Notes: generated by a model not told the origin, from the letters alone. DNA of 64,000 bases from Geosiphon pyriformis (GCA_016748015.1 JAAOMT010000082.1:322812-386811); one strand, 5' to 3'. Shown: positions 50,501 to 62,900, numbered from the stretch's first letter. Translations and numbers: made by a program.

Positions 50501-51670
50501 AGTAATAATTCTTTTTTTTGGTACTTAACTTAGTGTAAGTCCAACCGGCTGGTCACATGTAGAAAATGCATGATTCACGTCTAATTTTAAAACTTACAAG
50601 TTCCCAAACGGACTGTTCGAATGAAAAAGAGCATAGTTAATCTTTTCAAGATGGATAATTTTTTTAAAAATGCAATTAGTCTCTGACATTTCATTCATGA
50701 CATTCGACCAAGTAGAATTAGGCAAACAAATAGTGATAATCATAAATTTATCCCTTCTCTTCAGAGTGCGTGATCATTAATTTAATTCGCTCATTTTATA
50801 CTCATTCACAATACAAGGCATAGTATGTAAGACAGGGTGGCGATTAATCCCTAATAATGCCTTTACCGTTCTTTCATCTCTTTCTATTGATCATTTAGTT
50901 GTTCCCCTTAGAAATTGTCTCTAAAGTTGTTAATATAAAAATAAACTTCAACACAAATATTAATTTTACTGGAAAACTCTTCCAAAATAATGCAGCAATA
51001 ACCCAAAAAGTTTCACAATAGCCGGGTTACAAAATGCGTAACAATAAAATTACAAATTACCATTACCTAAATAGGCTGGCATACACTACATAGCCCAATA
51101 CAGTTATTTCGATACATTCCTTGAACCACAAAGCTCCTATTCGAAAATCCAAATTGTACGAAGTAGGCTGTGTATTAATGCTTTCCCTTGTATGCATGCA
51201 TAAACAGGAGGTGAAGGAGCGTTTAAATTTACAACAGAATACCCTGTTTTTGTACTGGTTCAGAGAACGCTTTTCTCGTCTCCTCTGGCTTTTATCATAT
51301 TTCTCTATCCAGTTTCAAGAGAGAAAAAGCCTCTTAATTGAGCTAAGGATAATTTTGAAGTTTTATCACTTTTTTCGACAATAGTAAAGGAATATATCTT
51401 GAAAGAATAATTACCACAATATTTGAACGAAGAAAAAATTGACTTAAAATCATAAAAGGCCTTTACCTGTTGATAATAAAATTTCGGATTTAGTATATCA
51501 AAATTCTATAACTAAAAAAACAGAGACTCCAAAGACTCAACCATTTTTTCAAGGACACTTCTCTTTCAGAAGAGAACAATTCAATAAACTTAGTACCTAT
51601 TTTAAGAGTGTTCAATACATTTCATGGCCTTCTAATAATTAAACTCAAAAATTATAATTTTTCTTCCAAA
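50501..51670. other. Upstream region of the secreted repeat protein gene
   Basis: Base composition returns to that of normal genic DNA at about 50520. There is no recognised gene; an open stretch at 51121-51384 (+) starts with TTG and has no family features. The presumed promoter and 5' UTR of the gene at 51671 lie here. A 13-base string TTTCACAATAGCC at 51011 also occurs at 4211. Confidence 0.45.
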
Positions 51671-53594
51671 ATGACACCAAACACAAAATTTCTCATGATT
51701 AGCTTAACAACCACAACTCTATTTCTATCCTTGTGTATCACTTTTCTTTTCTCACCAGGCCAGGTCTTTTCAGCACCATTGGATGTTGGCAGTAACAGAC
51801 TCGCCCGTCGTTTCCCGGTTCCTGTGACGCCGAAATACGATCTTACTGCAAACGGTAATGGTAATGGTAATGGTAATAGCAACTTTGGATCGAACAATGG
51901 AAATACAAATGGAAATGATAATACAGGTGATCTGAATGGTAATGATAATGGAAACGCGAACAAAGGTGATGCGAATGGGATTGGCAATGGAAATCTCAAT
52001 GTTGGAAATGCCAATGGTAACGCCAATGGAAATCTCAATATTGGAAATGCCAACGGTAACGCTAATGGAATCGCGAACAAAGGTGATGTGAATGGTAATG
52101 ATAATGGAAACGCGAACAAAGGTGATGCCAACGGTAACGCCAATGGAATCGCGAACAAAGGTGATGTGAATGGCAATTCCAATGGAAATCTCAATATTGG
52201 AAATGCCAATGGTAACGCCAATGGAATCGCGAACAAAGGTGATGTGAATGGCAATTCCAATGGAAATCTCAATATTGGAAATGCCAACGGTAACGCCAAT
52301 GGAATCGCGAACAAAGGTGATGTGAATGGCAATTCCAATGGAAACGCGAACAAAGGTGATGCCAACGGTAACGCCAATGGAATCGCGAACAAAGGTGATG
52401 TGAATGGCAATTCCAATGGAAATCTCAATATTGGAAATGCCAATGGTAACGCCAATGGTAACTATAATATTGGTAATCAGAACGGCAACCAAAACGGAAA
52501 CTTCGACTTGGGTTCATTTAATGGCAATAACAATGGAAACAACAACTATGGAAGTCAAAATGGGAATTTGGATGGAAATTTCAATATTGGAAACTATAAT
52601 GGTAATTCAAATGGTAACTATAATATCGGTAATCAGAACGGCAACCAAAACGGAAACTTCGACTTGGGTTCATTTAATGGCAATAACAATGGAAACAAAA
52701 ACTATGGAAGTGGAAATGGGAATTTCGATGGAAATTTCAATATTGGAAACTATAATGGTAATTCAAATGGTAACGATAATATCGGCAATTATAACGGCAA
52801 CGAAAACGGAAACTTCAACTATGGCTCATATAATGGCAATAACAATGGGAACAACAACCATGGAAGTGGAAATGGGAATTGTAATGGCAATAACAATGCA
52901 TATTTCGATTATGCTAGTTCAGAGAAAAATACTGATTATGAGGAAGGAAATAAATGTCCAATGTAAGTTTCTTGGTTTTTTTAACGCAATTGAGATGATA
53001 TTTTTGCTGAACGATTTTTTAACACTTATTTGATTTTCTTTTTTCTCTGCGCACATTAATTTTGCATATTTGATCATAATATCATCAAGCATTTCCATTT
53101 CAATCTCTTCAAAGACAACGACAACGACAACGACAACAACAAAGACAACGACAACGACAACAACTTCAAAGACAACGACAACGACAACGACAACAACAAC
53201 AACTTCAAAGACAACGACGACAACTTCAAAGACAACGACAACAACTTCAACTTCAACAACATCACCACCACCCAAATCTACTCCACCACCACCACCACCA
53301 CCCAAATCTACTCCACCACCACCACCACCACCACCACCCAAATCTACTCCACCACCACCACCACCTCAATCTACTCCACCACCACCCCCGCCACCTCAAT
53401 CTACTCCACCACCACCCCCGCCACCTCAATCTACTCCACCACCACCCCCGCCACCTCAATCTACTCCACCACCACCCCCGCCACCTCAATCTACTCCACC
53501 ACCACCACCTCAATCTATTCCACCACCACCACCACCTAAATTTACTCCACCGCCACCTCCAGAAGATACTGAAGTGGATACATGTGAATTGTAA
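51671..53594 (+). CDS. Secreted tripartite protein: Asn-Gly repeats, Thr linker, Pro-rich tail
   Basis: Exons 51671-52962 and 53090-53594 join in frame (598 aa) at a CAAT|GTAAGT donor and a CATCAAG acceptor. Residues 1-35 form a signal peptide (hydrophobic core about 7-27, likely cut after VFSA), with a dibasic Arg-Arg at 46-47 that could be a Kex2 site. Residues about 60-425 are 13-residue repeats of the form N-x-x-[I/K/L/Y]-G-x-x-N-G-N-x-N-G. A Cys-containing joint (NKCPI) leads to a Thr-rich stretch with SK interruptions (about 436-485), then repeats of STPPPPPPQ or STPPPPPPPK (about 487-590), and EDTEVDTCEL at the end. The first part may fold as a solenoid; the Thr part is likely O-glycosylated; the tail resembles plant extensin. 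An upstream ATG at 51608 is in frame but would bury the signal peptide. If the intron is not used, the protein ends at NKCPM. Function is unknown. Confidence 0.75.
51850..52910. repeat. 39-bp based tandem repeats with 78-bp and 156-bp higher-order units
   Basis: The first half is made of 78-bp units (two 13-codon repeats), several nearly identical between about 52146 and 52460. The second half has a 156-bp unit (four 13-codon repeats) at about 52460 repeated at about 52616. Near-identity at the DNA level shows recent duplication or gene conversion. Long antisense ORFs here come from the repeat. Confidence 0.9.
53106..53560. repeat. Low-complexity coding repeats (ACAACG and CCACCACC types)
   Basis: ACAACGACA-type units encode the Thr run (53106-53260). 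They are followed by 30-bp CTCAATCTACTCCACCACCA-type units, five nearly identical (about 53365-53515), encoding the Ser-Thr-Pro repeats. These lie inside the second exon of the secreted protein gene. Confidence 0.9.
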
Positions 53595-54199
53595 TCAAAA
53601 TAATAGTTATATTAGGTCTTTTTTAGCTAGTTTTTTTTTAGTTAATAAAATCTAGTCTTTTCGAATAAGTAGTTAAGATCTTTGAGTTTGGTTACAATTT
53701 TTTTCGCGTTTTTTTTGAACTTATTCGTTACATGAACAAACTTCGTATGGAATAGTAATTAGATAAATAATAATGCTTTTTCATGAATTGTCTCGGTATA
53801 AAAATTTTCTTGTTTTTATCAACGTTCGAAAAGTTTTTTGCAATAAATTTGACAATATGATCAATTGATAAGTAAAGCAGTTTTAACAAATTTTCATATT
53901 TGAAAAAATGATTTTTATAGAACAAAGTTGCAAATTTTGTTTTAAAATGATATAGTTTATATATTTTACTTTAAACGAAATAAACACAAATGTTATAATT
54001 AAAAATAACTTTTTTTATTATTTTTAATTTTTGTAATAGTTGTAATTTTTGAATAAACTTAAACATAAATTTACTTTTTATTTGTTTATTTTTTAATGTG
54101 CAAGTCCAATTACTATTTAATATAATATAACTACATAGAGTTTTAAATTAAATGTAATCATGTACTTTTTACATATAACCAGACATAAATTCAGCTAAG
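53595..54199. other. 3' flank of the secreted repeat protein gene
   Basis: AT-rich; no gene recognised. It passes without a clear border into decayed retroelement DNA. Confidence 0.5.
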
Positions 54200-54963
54200 A
54201 CTAAATTATATTAATTTTAAAGAAGAAAATTTGTTTTAAGATATATGTAATTAAAATACTACTATTGTTAATTATTTTACTTAACTATTTGGCAACATTA
54301 TTTAATCTTAAGAATTTAAAGCTATTATCTGAATAAATGTTTTTTTATTAATTTTGTTATTAAAAATATTTATATTTTTTAATACATTTATACTATAATT
54401 TGTTTTTAATTTATTAAACTTCTTATATAATTTATTCAATTTACAAAAGTATTGGCTTTTTTTTTAATTATATTATTATTATTTTTTAACTTAACATATA
54501 AAATAAAATAAATATTAAATAACTTGATAACCAAAATAATCAAAGCACTAATAGATTTAACAATAGATTTAATTAATTAAAACCAATTTAAAACTTTAAA
54601 ATTAATTAAAGACTTGAACAAAAACTTTTAAAAAAAAAATTGAAAATATTTTGCAATTAAATAATCTGAATTTTAACATCTAAAATAGCATTAATATTTA
54701 AGAATTTTTTACCAAATAACACTTTTTTAAAATACTGATTTTTTAATTACAACATTCAAATTTTTTTAAAAACCAAAAATAATAATTAAATATCTTAATT
54801 ACTAAATAAAATCAAAAAAATGCAGATGCAATTACAAACTTAAAAAATAATTTACTAATTTTATAAACAAAATAACCAAAAAAAAATTAATTAACTTGGT
54901 TTTAAACATATTATAAAAAGTGATAATTTTTTTTTAATTAACCAAAAAATTCTAATACTATTG
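54200..54963 (-). mobile_element. Decayed ORF1-like retroelement, distal part
   Basis: On the minus strand this follows the order of 58490-58760 and 47280-47600: the GTTTAAAACCAAGTTAAT segment, then the zinc-knuckle region (TTAATGCTATTTTAGATG). It is nearly all A/T. The left limit is uncertain. Confidence 0.55.
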
Positions 54964-55640
54964 TTACAAATTGGAATAACAAGCTATAGATAGCAAGGGA
55001 AAACAAGATTGTAGAATGATAAAAAGAATCAAAAAAAATTTAACTTCAAAAAGCAAATTGAATAAGTATAGATTTAATGTGCAAGATTAGTCTTATAAAA
55101 TATCTCAGTTACTATACTTTTCAAAAGATAACCAAAAAATCTGAAAATAGAGAAATAGTTCATACTGTCAACAAATAATTACATACTGGTATAATTCTAT
55201 GTTTTATGTCAGTGCTCTTAGAATTCAATATCAAGTATTAAATATATTCTTTAGTCACATTTTATTTAATAATTTTCAAATGTTACAATTACACATTTCA
55301 GAAAAAAAGTAGGAAATAACCAATAAATAATTTTTTATTCTAAGATATTTGAATACTTGAAGATAGGGAAAGAAAATTTAACAATAAAAGAAAGATTGAG
55401 ATAAAAGTTGTTATTTTATTTATTTTATTTTCTTAATTTTTGATATGCTTTTTTATAGCTAAGAGATTCATTGTTTATATAGCTATTAAAAATAATTAAT
55501 AATCAGATCAATAACTAGATCAATAATTAAGTCAATAGTTAGATTATTGATCAAGTTAATGATCATTATCTAAAAATAAGGTAGCTAATTATATAATATC
55601 AGTGACTAATACATGTGATAACTAATAAAAAGTATGAGTT
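54964..55640 (-). repeat. LTR-like sequence, decayed inverted copy
   Basis: The reverse complement aligns with 58768-59395 over its whole length, for example TTATTAGTTATCACATGTATTAG at one end (near 55610), GAATCTCTTAGCT, GATATTGAATTCTAAGAG, GAGATATTTTATAAGACT and TCCAATNTGTAACA at the other end. Differences are mostly C/T and G/A. Both neighbours are parts of the ORF1-like element, so it looks inserted within that element. Confidence 0.8.
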
Positions 55641-56815
55641 TTAACCATGACACTATTTTTATTATTAAAACTAATTAACAATTAAAAATAGCTGTAATTA
55701 TATTAAAAAACTTAAAATAAACAATAATATATTATAAAATACCAAAAAATTTTAACATATTTAAAATATTTAAAATATTAATAACAATAATACTTTTAAA
55801 CATATTTTATAAAACAATAACAAAAAAACAAAAAAATCCAAAAATTATCAAAAATTTGACAATTTTAAAATTAAAAAGATAAATAAAAATAATAAGTACA
55901 ACTTAAAAACAGTATTTAATATATAAAAAATAGATTTTATATAAAATAGCTTTATATTATTCTTAAACATAAATTTTATATTAATAAAGTTATATATAAA
56001 TTAAAAAACAGTTTTAATAAAAGCCAACTTAATTTTAAAAAAGTTATTAAACACTAAAATAAAAACTATTTATTTAAAAAAATTTCGATAATTAATAATT
56101 ATTTTTTAAGTACTATTAAAAACAATATTATTAATAAACAAAAAAAAATATCTTTAGTTTTTATTTGATTAATTTAATTTTTAAGATCAAATAACTTAAT
56201 AAATTAATTAATTAAAAACATATTTAAAAACATAAATTGTTTTGTTTCCAAAATTAATAAAAATTAATTAAAAATTAACATAATAAACAATATAACATAG
56301 TTAATTAAAATTAATTTTAACAAATATATTATTATTATTATTATTTAAAAAAAAATATTATTGTTTATAATTAAATTAGAATTAATATAATTATAACAAA
56401 ATTAATATAATTAGGAAAAAATTCAAATAAAATTAATGTTTGATTTTCTATAAAAAAACAGACTTTAAAAACTAAGTAATATTCTAAAAATTACAAAAAA
56501 AACTTTTTAAATATTTTAAAAAATTGATATTTTTAAGAAAAAAAAATAGTTTGATTATTTATATTAATATAAAAAGAGTAATAATAATAAAAAATATTTT
56601 AATTATTAATATATTATTAAAAATTTTAAAACTTTTTATAATAATAATAACAACATTAAAATTAAGTTTAAATTGTTTAAAAAAAACTTTAAGTAAAAAA
56701 TAACTTTTATTTAAAACCAAAAAAAAATGAGTTTTAATTATTTTATTTAAAAAAAAACATTTTTATAAAAAAAACAGATTATATGACAATAAAATAATTA
56801 AAAAGTAATTCAATT
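55641..56815 (-). mobile_element. Decayed ORF1-like retroelement, proximal part
   Basis: The minus strand at about 55900-56070 aligns with 58011-58140, and 55990-56190 aligns with 49100-49400. Extremely AT-rich with no surviving frame. It is separated from its distal part (54200-54963) by the LTR-like insertion. Confidence 0.5.
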
Positions 56816-57275
56816 TTAATGAATAATTGAATTAATAAAAATTTAATATGTAAAATTAATCTTATAAATATCTCAATTACTATTTTTTTTAAAAATTAAC
56901 AAAAAAATTTGAAAATAGAAAGATAATTTTTATTGTTGATAAAAATAACACACTAATATAATTTTATGCTTTAAATTAATACTTTTAAAATTTAATATTA
57001 TAAATTATATTTTTTAGTAAATTTTTATTTAATCTATTTTATAAAAACTAATAATTATACAAATTAAAAAAAATATTAAAAAAAATAAAGAAATTAATAT
57101 TATTGTATTGATTTTTGTTTTTAATAAATTTTAATTAAGAATAAATAAATTTTTTATAACTTTAATAAATTTTATTTATATTCTTAAAAGAAATTAATAA
57201 TTTAATTAATGAATAAGTTAATAATTAAATCAATTAACAAATTAATAATTATATTAATAATTAATTTAGCTTTTT
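56816..57275 (-). repeat. LTR-like sequence, most decayed copy
   Basis: Direct repeat of about 55050-55560, aligning at AATTTAATATGTAAAATTAAT versus the less changed ATTTAATGTGCAAGATTAG, at the AATATCTCAATTACTAT segment and at the run of AATAATTNAATNAAT units. Almost every G and C still present in the other copies has become A or T. Confidence 0.65.
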
Positions 57276-57280
57276 GTCTC

Positions 57281-58765
57281 CTTAATTTTATAACTATAAT
57301 CAGAGCAAAGAATAAAAAAGCTGTACCTAATATCTTTTCTAAGATATTTAATAAAATTTTAACCAAAGAAGATTTCTTTGTAGTAGAAGCAACTAGGCAA
57401 AACGTTTTAGAAGTCTTTTTTTTACCCAGTAATCATAAAAAGCTGTTTTTGATGACTATTGAAGCAATTTTTTTTATCTTTGGCTGGTTTTTTATCAGTT
57501 AAAATTCTCTCAAAGAGACACACTTGAGTTAGTTCTAGTATTGCCTTCATTCTTACTAAGAGCCCAAAAGTGTTTAATAATAGATGAGTTAACAAGCTGG
57601 TGTTTCTTTTCATAGCTTCAACATCTGGTGCTGCTAGTATCTTCTCTTCAAAAAAAAAGGTTAAAAAGACCAAAAATTCAGAAAAGTGGAAGCAGTTACT
57701 TATCTCTGCTATTGTTATACCAAACTTCTTTGTGGTTTCCAATGAGATCTTAGATAAGATCTTTATAGCATTATCTGGCATATTATCTAAGATAGGCCAA
57801 GATCAACTATTGGCTGTGTTACTAAATGTGGTGTCTTCTGACAGATTATTACTGGTTTTAGAAGCAAAGCAATCTCTTCCTGTTGGGTCATCTGTTCTTA
57901 AGAACTGGACTGACCAGATGAAAACTGAATCATCTTCTCTTCTGGTTTCTGGTGCTGTCATTGGTAATGTTTGAAAAATCATTACTAGTTATCAAAAATT
58001 TGCTGGATAAGTGGCCTCTACTCTGATACTTGGTGCTACTTTTAAGATCAAATTGGCTTATATTAAGGCTGCTTTTCAGTCTATACATGGTTTTTTGGAT
58101 GCAAAATTTGTTTCTAAAGACAATATAAAACTCTTCTGTGTTGAGTTTGCCTTTCAAAGTTCTTTGGATGCTGTATTTCTGGTTGAGCTTACAAGCTCTG
58201 TTTGTCTTGCTACTCTTAAAATTGCCAAGTTTTTGGTGGTTTTTAAGTCTGGTTTTTTTTCTGCTGCTGTTGCACTACATAATGTGCCTTTAAATGTGTC
58301 TGCTGCTAATATTAAGTCAGCTCTTGGGATTTTTGGTGAAGTTTCTCATGTCATGTTGAAGTCTACTGGTGTTTGACAATATGTGGTTATTTATTTTAAA
58401 GAATTGGATGCTGCTGTTTCTGCTCTTACTTATTGGTTGATTTTGGTGGGCAAAGATAGTGTTTGTATTCTTTTTTTTATCAATCAAAATGAGACAATTT
58501 TGTTTTATGATCAGTTCAAGACCAAGTTGGTCAATCTTCCTTCTGGCTGTACTACCATTAAGATTAGTAATATAATCTCCAAAGTTGGTGGCCAGACTTG
58601 TTTTATTCCTTGTTTGTCTAATTTTGGTCATTGTTTCCAGTTTGCTCTGATTACATTTAGTTCCCAAGTTGATTTGAATTCTGTAGTTGTCAAAACTAGT
58701 ACCTTAAGAAAATGCCATATTTGGTGGAAAACTTCTAGTTGTTGGTGCTGCTATTATGATTGAAA
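57281..58765 (+). pseudogene. ORF1-like retroelement gene, moderately preserved
   Basis: The least decayed copy of the element also seen at 46.1-48.1 kb and on the minus strand at 54.2-56.8 kb. One frame carries most of the reading from 57600 to 58761, broken by stops at 57972, about 58005 and 58374; the first 300 bp are in another frame. Around 58270-58400 the order NVPLNVSAANIKSALGIFG followed by QYVVIYFKELDAAVSAL looks like an RRM fold. The zinc knuckle expected next is cut off at the LTR border. ORF1 of a non-LTR retrotransposon is the likely identity, from domain order; no endonuclease or reverse transcriptase of this element was found. Confidence 0.6.
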
Positions 58766-58767
58766 TT

Positions 58768-59395
58768 TATAGTTTTTATTAGTTATCACATGTATTAGCC
58801 ACTGATGTCATATAATTAGCCACTCTATTTTTAAATAGTAATCATTAACTTAATCATTGACCACTTTTAATAGTTATATAAGCGATGAATCTCTTAGCTG
58901 TAGAAAAACATGTAATAACAAGCATCTGAATAATTAAGAATAAATAAAATAACAACTTTCATCTCAATTCTTCTCTTATCACTAATTTCTCTTTCCTTAC
59001 CTTCAAGTATTTGAACATCTTAAAGATAAAAAATTACTTGTTGGCCTTTTTTTGACATATATAATTGTAGCATTTGAAGATTATTTGAATAAACATGACT
59101 GAAAAACACAAGTTAATATCTGATATTGAATTCTAAGAGTGCCAATGTGAGGCATAAAATTATACTAGTGGTGATTAATTGTTGACAGTATAGACTATTC
59201 CTCTATCTTCAGATTCTCTAGTTATCTTTGAAAAGAATAGTGACTGAGATATTTTATAAGACTGATCTCGCACATTGAATCTATACTCATTCAATTTGCT
59301 CTTTAAAGTTGAATTCTCTTTTGATTATTTCCATCACCTTACAATCCTGTTCTCCTTTGCTATCTGTTAGTTTGTTACTCCAATCTGTAACATAA
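58768..59395 (+). repeat. Probable 5' LTR of Ty3/gypsy element
   Basis: About 630 bp shared with the two inverted copies at 54964-55640 and 56816-57275, and directly upstream of a gypsy gag gene. The shared part runs from around TTATTAGTTATCACATG to AATCTGTAACA. Exact ends, target-site duplication and primer-binding site could not be fixed. A TATATAAGC box near 58875 and an AATAAA near 58943 fit LTR transcription signals. Confidence 0.65.
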
Positions 59396-59950
59396 AAGTA
59401 GTGCTCTTTGTGAGGTTGTCAAAATTCACTTATTCCCTCATTGTATGAGTGATTATTCATACCTGCCACAACAATCAGAAGAACACTTTAAAGCACACAA
59501 CAAAAATGATCTAGACTTTATTGAACTCAATCCTTTGCCCTCCTGCTTGATTTGCTTCCCCATTGAAAAACAATCCAGCAAAACTTTTGGAACTGGTTCT
59601 TAAATGAGCATTCAGCTGAAACTTACACAGCTTATACAATCTATTACTTTGACTAAGCTTATTTTGAAGATGACTTTGAAGAAAAAAACAACAATATCAA
59701 TCAGCTTTTATATTCTGCAACCTTTGAACAACAGCCCTCTGATTTTGAATATCTGAATCATCAAATCCATATTTGGATTGCTGCCCATCAATTAACAGAA
59801 ACTCTTCTTGAAACAAAAGAAGAAAGCTATTAAACCACTCTTGTTTTTGATTTCTTTTCAAGTGAATCAGAACACTCTACACAAACAGTTACACCTGAAC
59901 CAATGGCTCAAGACTCTCTACAACAAAACATTCTGATTGCCCTCTAAGGT
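59396..59950. other. 5' leader of the gypsy element
   Basis: Lies between the LTR and the first gag ATG that stays open (59951). Parts read like degraded gag N-terminal sequence (for example a Glu- and Asp-rich segment near 59640-59900), with stops in all frames. Confidence 0.4.
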
Positions 59951-62900
59951 ATGCAGACTGCTTTAGGGCAAAGAAATAACACCCCATTACCATTATTTAG
60001 AGGTAATGTACAAGATCTAATTAAATGGTTGGATGACTTTGAGAGAGCTGCTACAGTTAACCAATACAATAATAAGTACAAGTTTCAAATTGTTGGTGGC
60101 TATCTTCAAGGCTCCCCTGCCACCTGGTTCTTACAAAAAACTGATGCCAATGCCCATCAAAGAATCATTAGATGGATGTCAGCAAATGCTGGAGAAAACA
60201 ATACCTCTTTTACAACCCAGTTTAAAAACAAGTTCAGAACCACAATCTTGATATCCAAGTGGCACATGGAATTAGAAAAAAAAACTCAAGGCCCTGGTGA
60301 AATTGTAACTGAATATGCTAAAGCAATCAGAAAGTTAATCAAGTGTGTAGACTCTGGAAAAAATTGGACAGAAGAGCAAAAAATTTATTCCTTCACAAAA
60401 AGATTGAGAACCGATTTATCTTATGCTCTTTGGCTTCTCTTGGCCCTGAAAAACAATCCTACAATAGACATGGCCATTGAACTTGCCCAATGAATTGAAG
60501 ACAACCAAAGAATACATTTGGAATCTACACTTCCAGTTTTTGCTTCTGCTCTTGTCATAGCTCCTGCTCTTCAAATGACTGCTGCCTCTTTTGCTGCCCA
60601 AACTTAAGATCCAAATGAACAATTAATTGATAAACTTACAGCCAATTTTGCCCAGTTATTAGAACCTTTGGCACAAGCAGTTAGAGATAACCAACAACCA
60701 CAAAGACCCAGATATGAATTACGTTTTAATCAGCCCTAGCAACCTCCTTATCAAAGACAGCAAAATCGTGATTTTTTTGTATGTTATAGATGTGGATTAA
60801 CTGAACATTTCTCAAGAGATTGCAACAATTCTCCTTTATTTTCTCCAGTCCCCAGAAATAATGATAATCAAAACAATAGATCCATTAACAATAATACTCC
60901 CAATCAAAGACCCAACCATGCCAACATCAATTTCTTTGGAGAGGATCCTCTAGTTGAAGCCACAGTCTATTAGCCTTTAAACTGGTAGGTGCACCTCCAA
61001 AGGGTAAGAGTGCAAGCCAACCAGAAAAAAACCCCTTTTTCACTTTTAACTTAACTAATAATGACCATGACATGAATGAATTAGCAATCAACACTTCTGA
61101 ATCAACCAGAAAAAAGAAGAAAGCCAAGATTGATTTCATTCTAGATCCCAACAAAGCCTCAACTTCCACTGCTGATAACAATGAGCCACCAAAAGCCAAA
61201 GTTTTTAAGAACCCTCCAAAGTTGGAACCCCCAGAAATTGTACAAAAATCTGGACCTTATTCTGTTGTCAAAGATCTTATAGAAACTCCAGCACATATTA
61301 CCTTTGGCCAGTTAATAATCTATTCACAGTTCAGAAAAAATCTTCGCAAATCTCTAATCTCCAAGAAGAAAACACCAAAGACCAATAAACACTCTCGCCA
61401 AGCTGGACTTGCTGACAACAGCAATGTCACTCCTCTAATTTGCAAAGCACAAGTGGCTGGTTACTTCATTAACTTGATCCTAGACAGTAGATTATCTGTT
61501 AGTGTAATTGCCAAACACTTTCTTGAAGCAATTGGCAGAAAAATTGATGAGCCTTCTACCTGACCAATGACCAATGTACATGATGACAAGAAGAAAGGTC
61601 TGAGTATTGCCAAAGCTATTTCTGTTTGCATCAATGGCATTAGTATTGAAACTAACATGGAAGTTTCTGAAGCTAAAGAATACACTATTATTGTTGGCAA
61701 TAAGTGGCTCAAGAAAACAAAAGCCTTACTCGACTATGAACTTTGTGAGCTAATCATAAGATGTGGTGAAAAACTCATTGTGGTTAAATGTCACCATTGG
61801 ACAACTTCTCCAGCAACCAAACAAAATCAAGAAGATGAGCAATCAGAGGAATCAGATGATGAAGAGAGTGATGAAGATGATGAACAAGAAGAACAAGAAG
61901 AAACTGCTGAACTTGCCTACACCACTTTTACCAGCAATGGCAAACTACTAGACAATGTTAAAGCTAATAGAGAGGGAATCATTGTGAATGGCAAGCTGAT
62001 CTGCTGGCCCTACTATGATATCCTTAGAAGAATCTTTGACCAAAAACCTGGCAAAAAAGCCAAGTACTGTTATTGGTGGCATGGTCTTTGTGCCCAGTGC
62101 TGGTGCAATAAATCTTTGTATTCTTCAAGTGATGAATGCAAATCATGTCTAATCTATTACAAAGATTGAGAACCAATCAGTTTGATACCTAGAGAAGAAT
62201 TGAAAGAAGTCCAAAAGTCCTTTAAAAATGAACCACCTGAGATCCAATCACTAGTTGTAGAACAAAGAAAACTCTCTTCAGAAGAAAGAAAAATAGACAT
62301 TGAAAATCTGCTGGCTAGAAACAGTCCAGTTATCTCAAAAGAAAGTAATACCTCTGGACAAACTCATGTGATACAACACACTATCACCACCAAAGAAACT
62401 CACCCCATCCATTTAAAGCCATATTAATCCAATCGCCACAATGATGAGTTCATCAAGAAAGAAATAAAACAAATGAAAAATCTTGGATTCATACAAAAAA
62501 CCAAGAGTGAATGAGCTTTTTCAGTTGTAGTGGTATCCAAGAAAGGTGGAACCTTGTGCTTCTGTGTCAATTATTGCCAATTAAATGTCATCACTGAAAG
62601 AGACATGTATCCACTTCCCAAAATTAATGCAATGCTAGATCAATTCAAGAGTGCTGCTTTTTTCTCAACCATTGATCTAACTGTTGAATTTTGGCAAGTA
62701 GAGATGAATTCAGAAAGTTAGAAGAAAACCGTCTTCATAACCAAGTATGGCATCTATGAATTCACAGTTATGTCTTTTGGTCTTATCAATGCCCCTCCCG
62801 CTTTTCAATGCTTAATGGATAAAATATTTGAATCAGTGAAAGAAAACTTTGTTCTGGTCTATTTGGACGATATAATGGTGTACTCAAAAACCTGGGATAA

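Noticed and set aside
51652-52492. Long antisense ORFs (240 and 267 codons) opposite the Asn-Gly repeat gene
   Set aside because: They mirror the tandem repeat codons (Asn/Gly codons read backwards), have no signal peptide or domain, and lie in frames forced open by repetition.
52404-53033. Plus-strand 209-codon ORF in another frame of the repeat gene
   Set aside because: Repeat-driven (MET/MVTI patterns); the frame with signal peptide and regular 13-residue units is the convincing one.
52919-53513. Minus-strand Gly/Val- and Trp/Arg-rich ORFs over the Thr/Pro exon
   Set aside because: Pure consequence of the ACAACG and CCACCA repeats read from the other strand.
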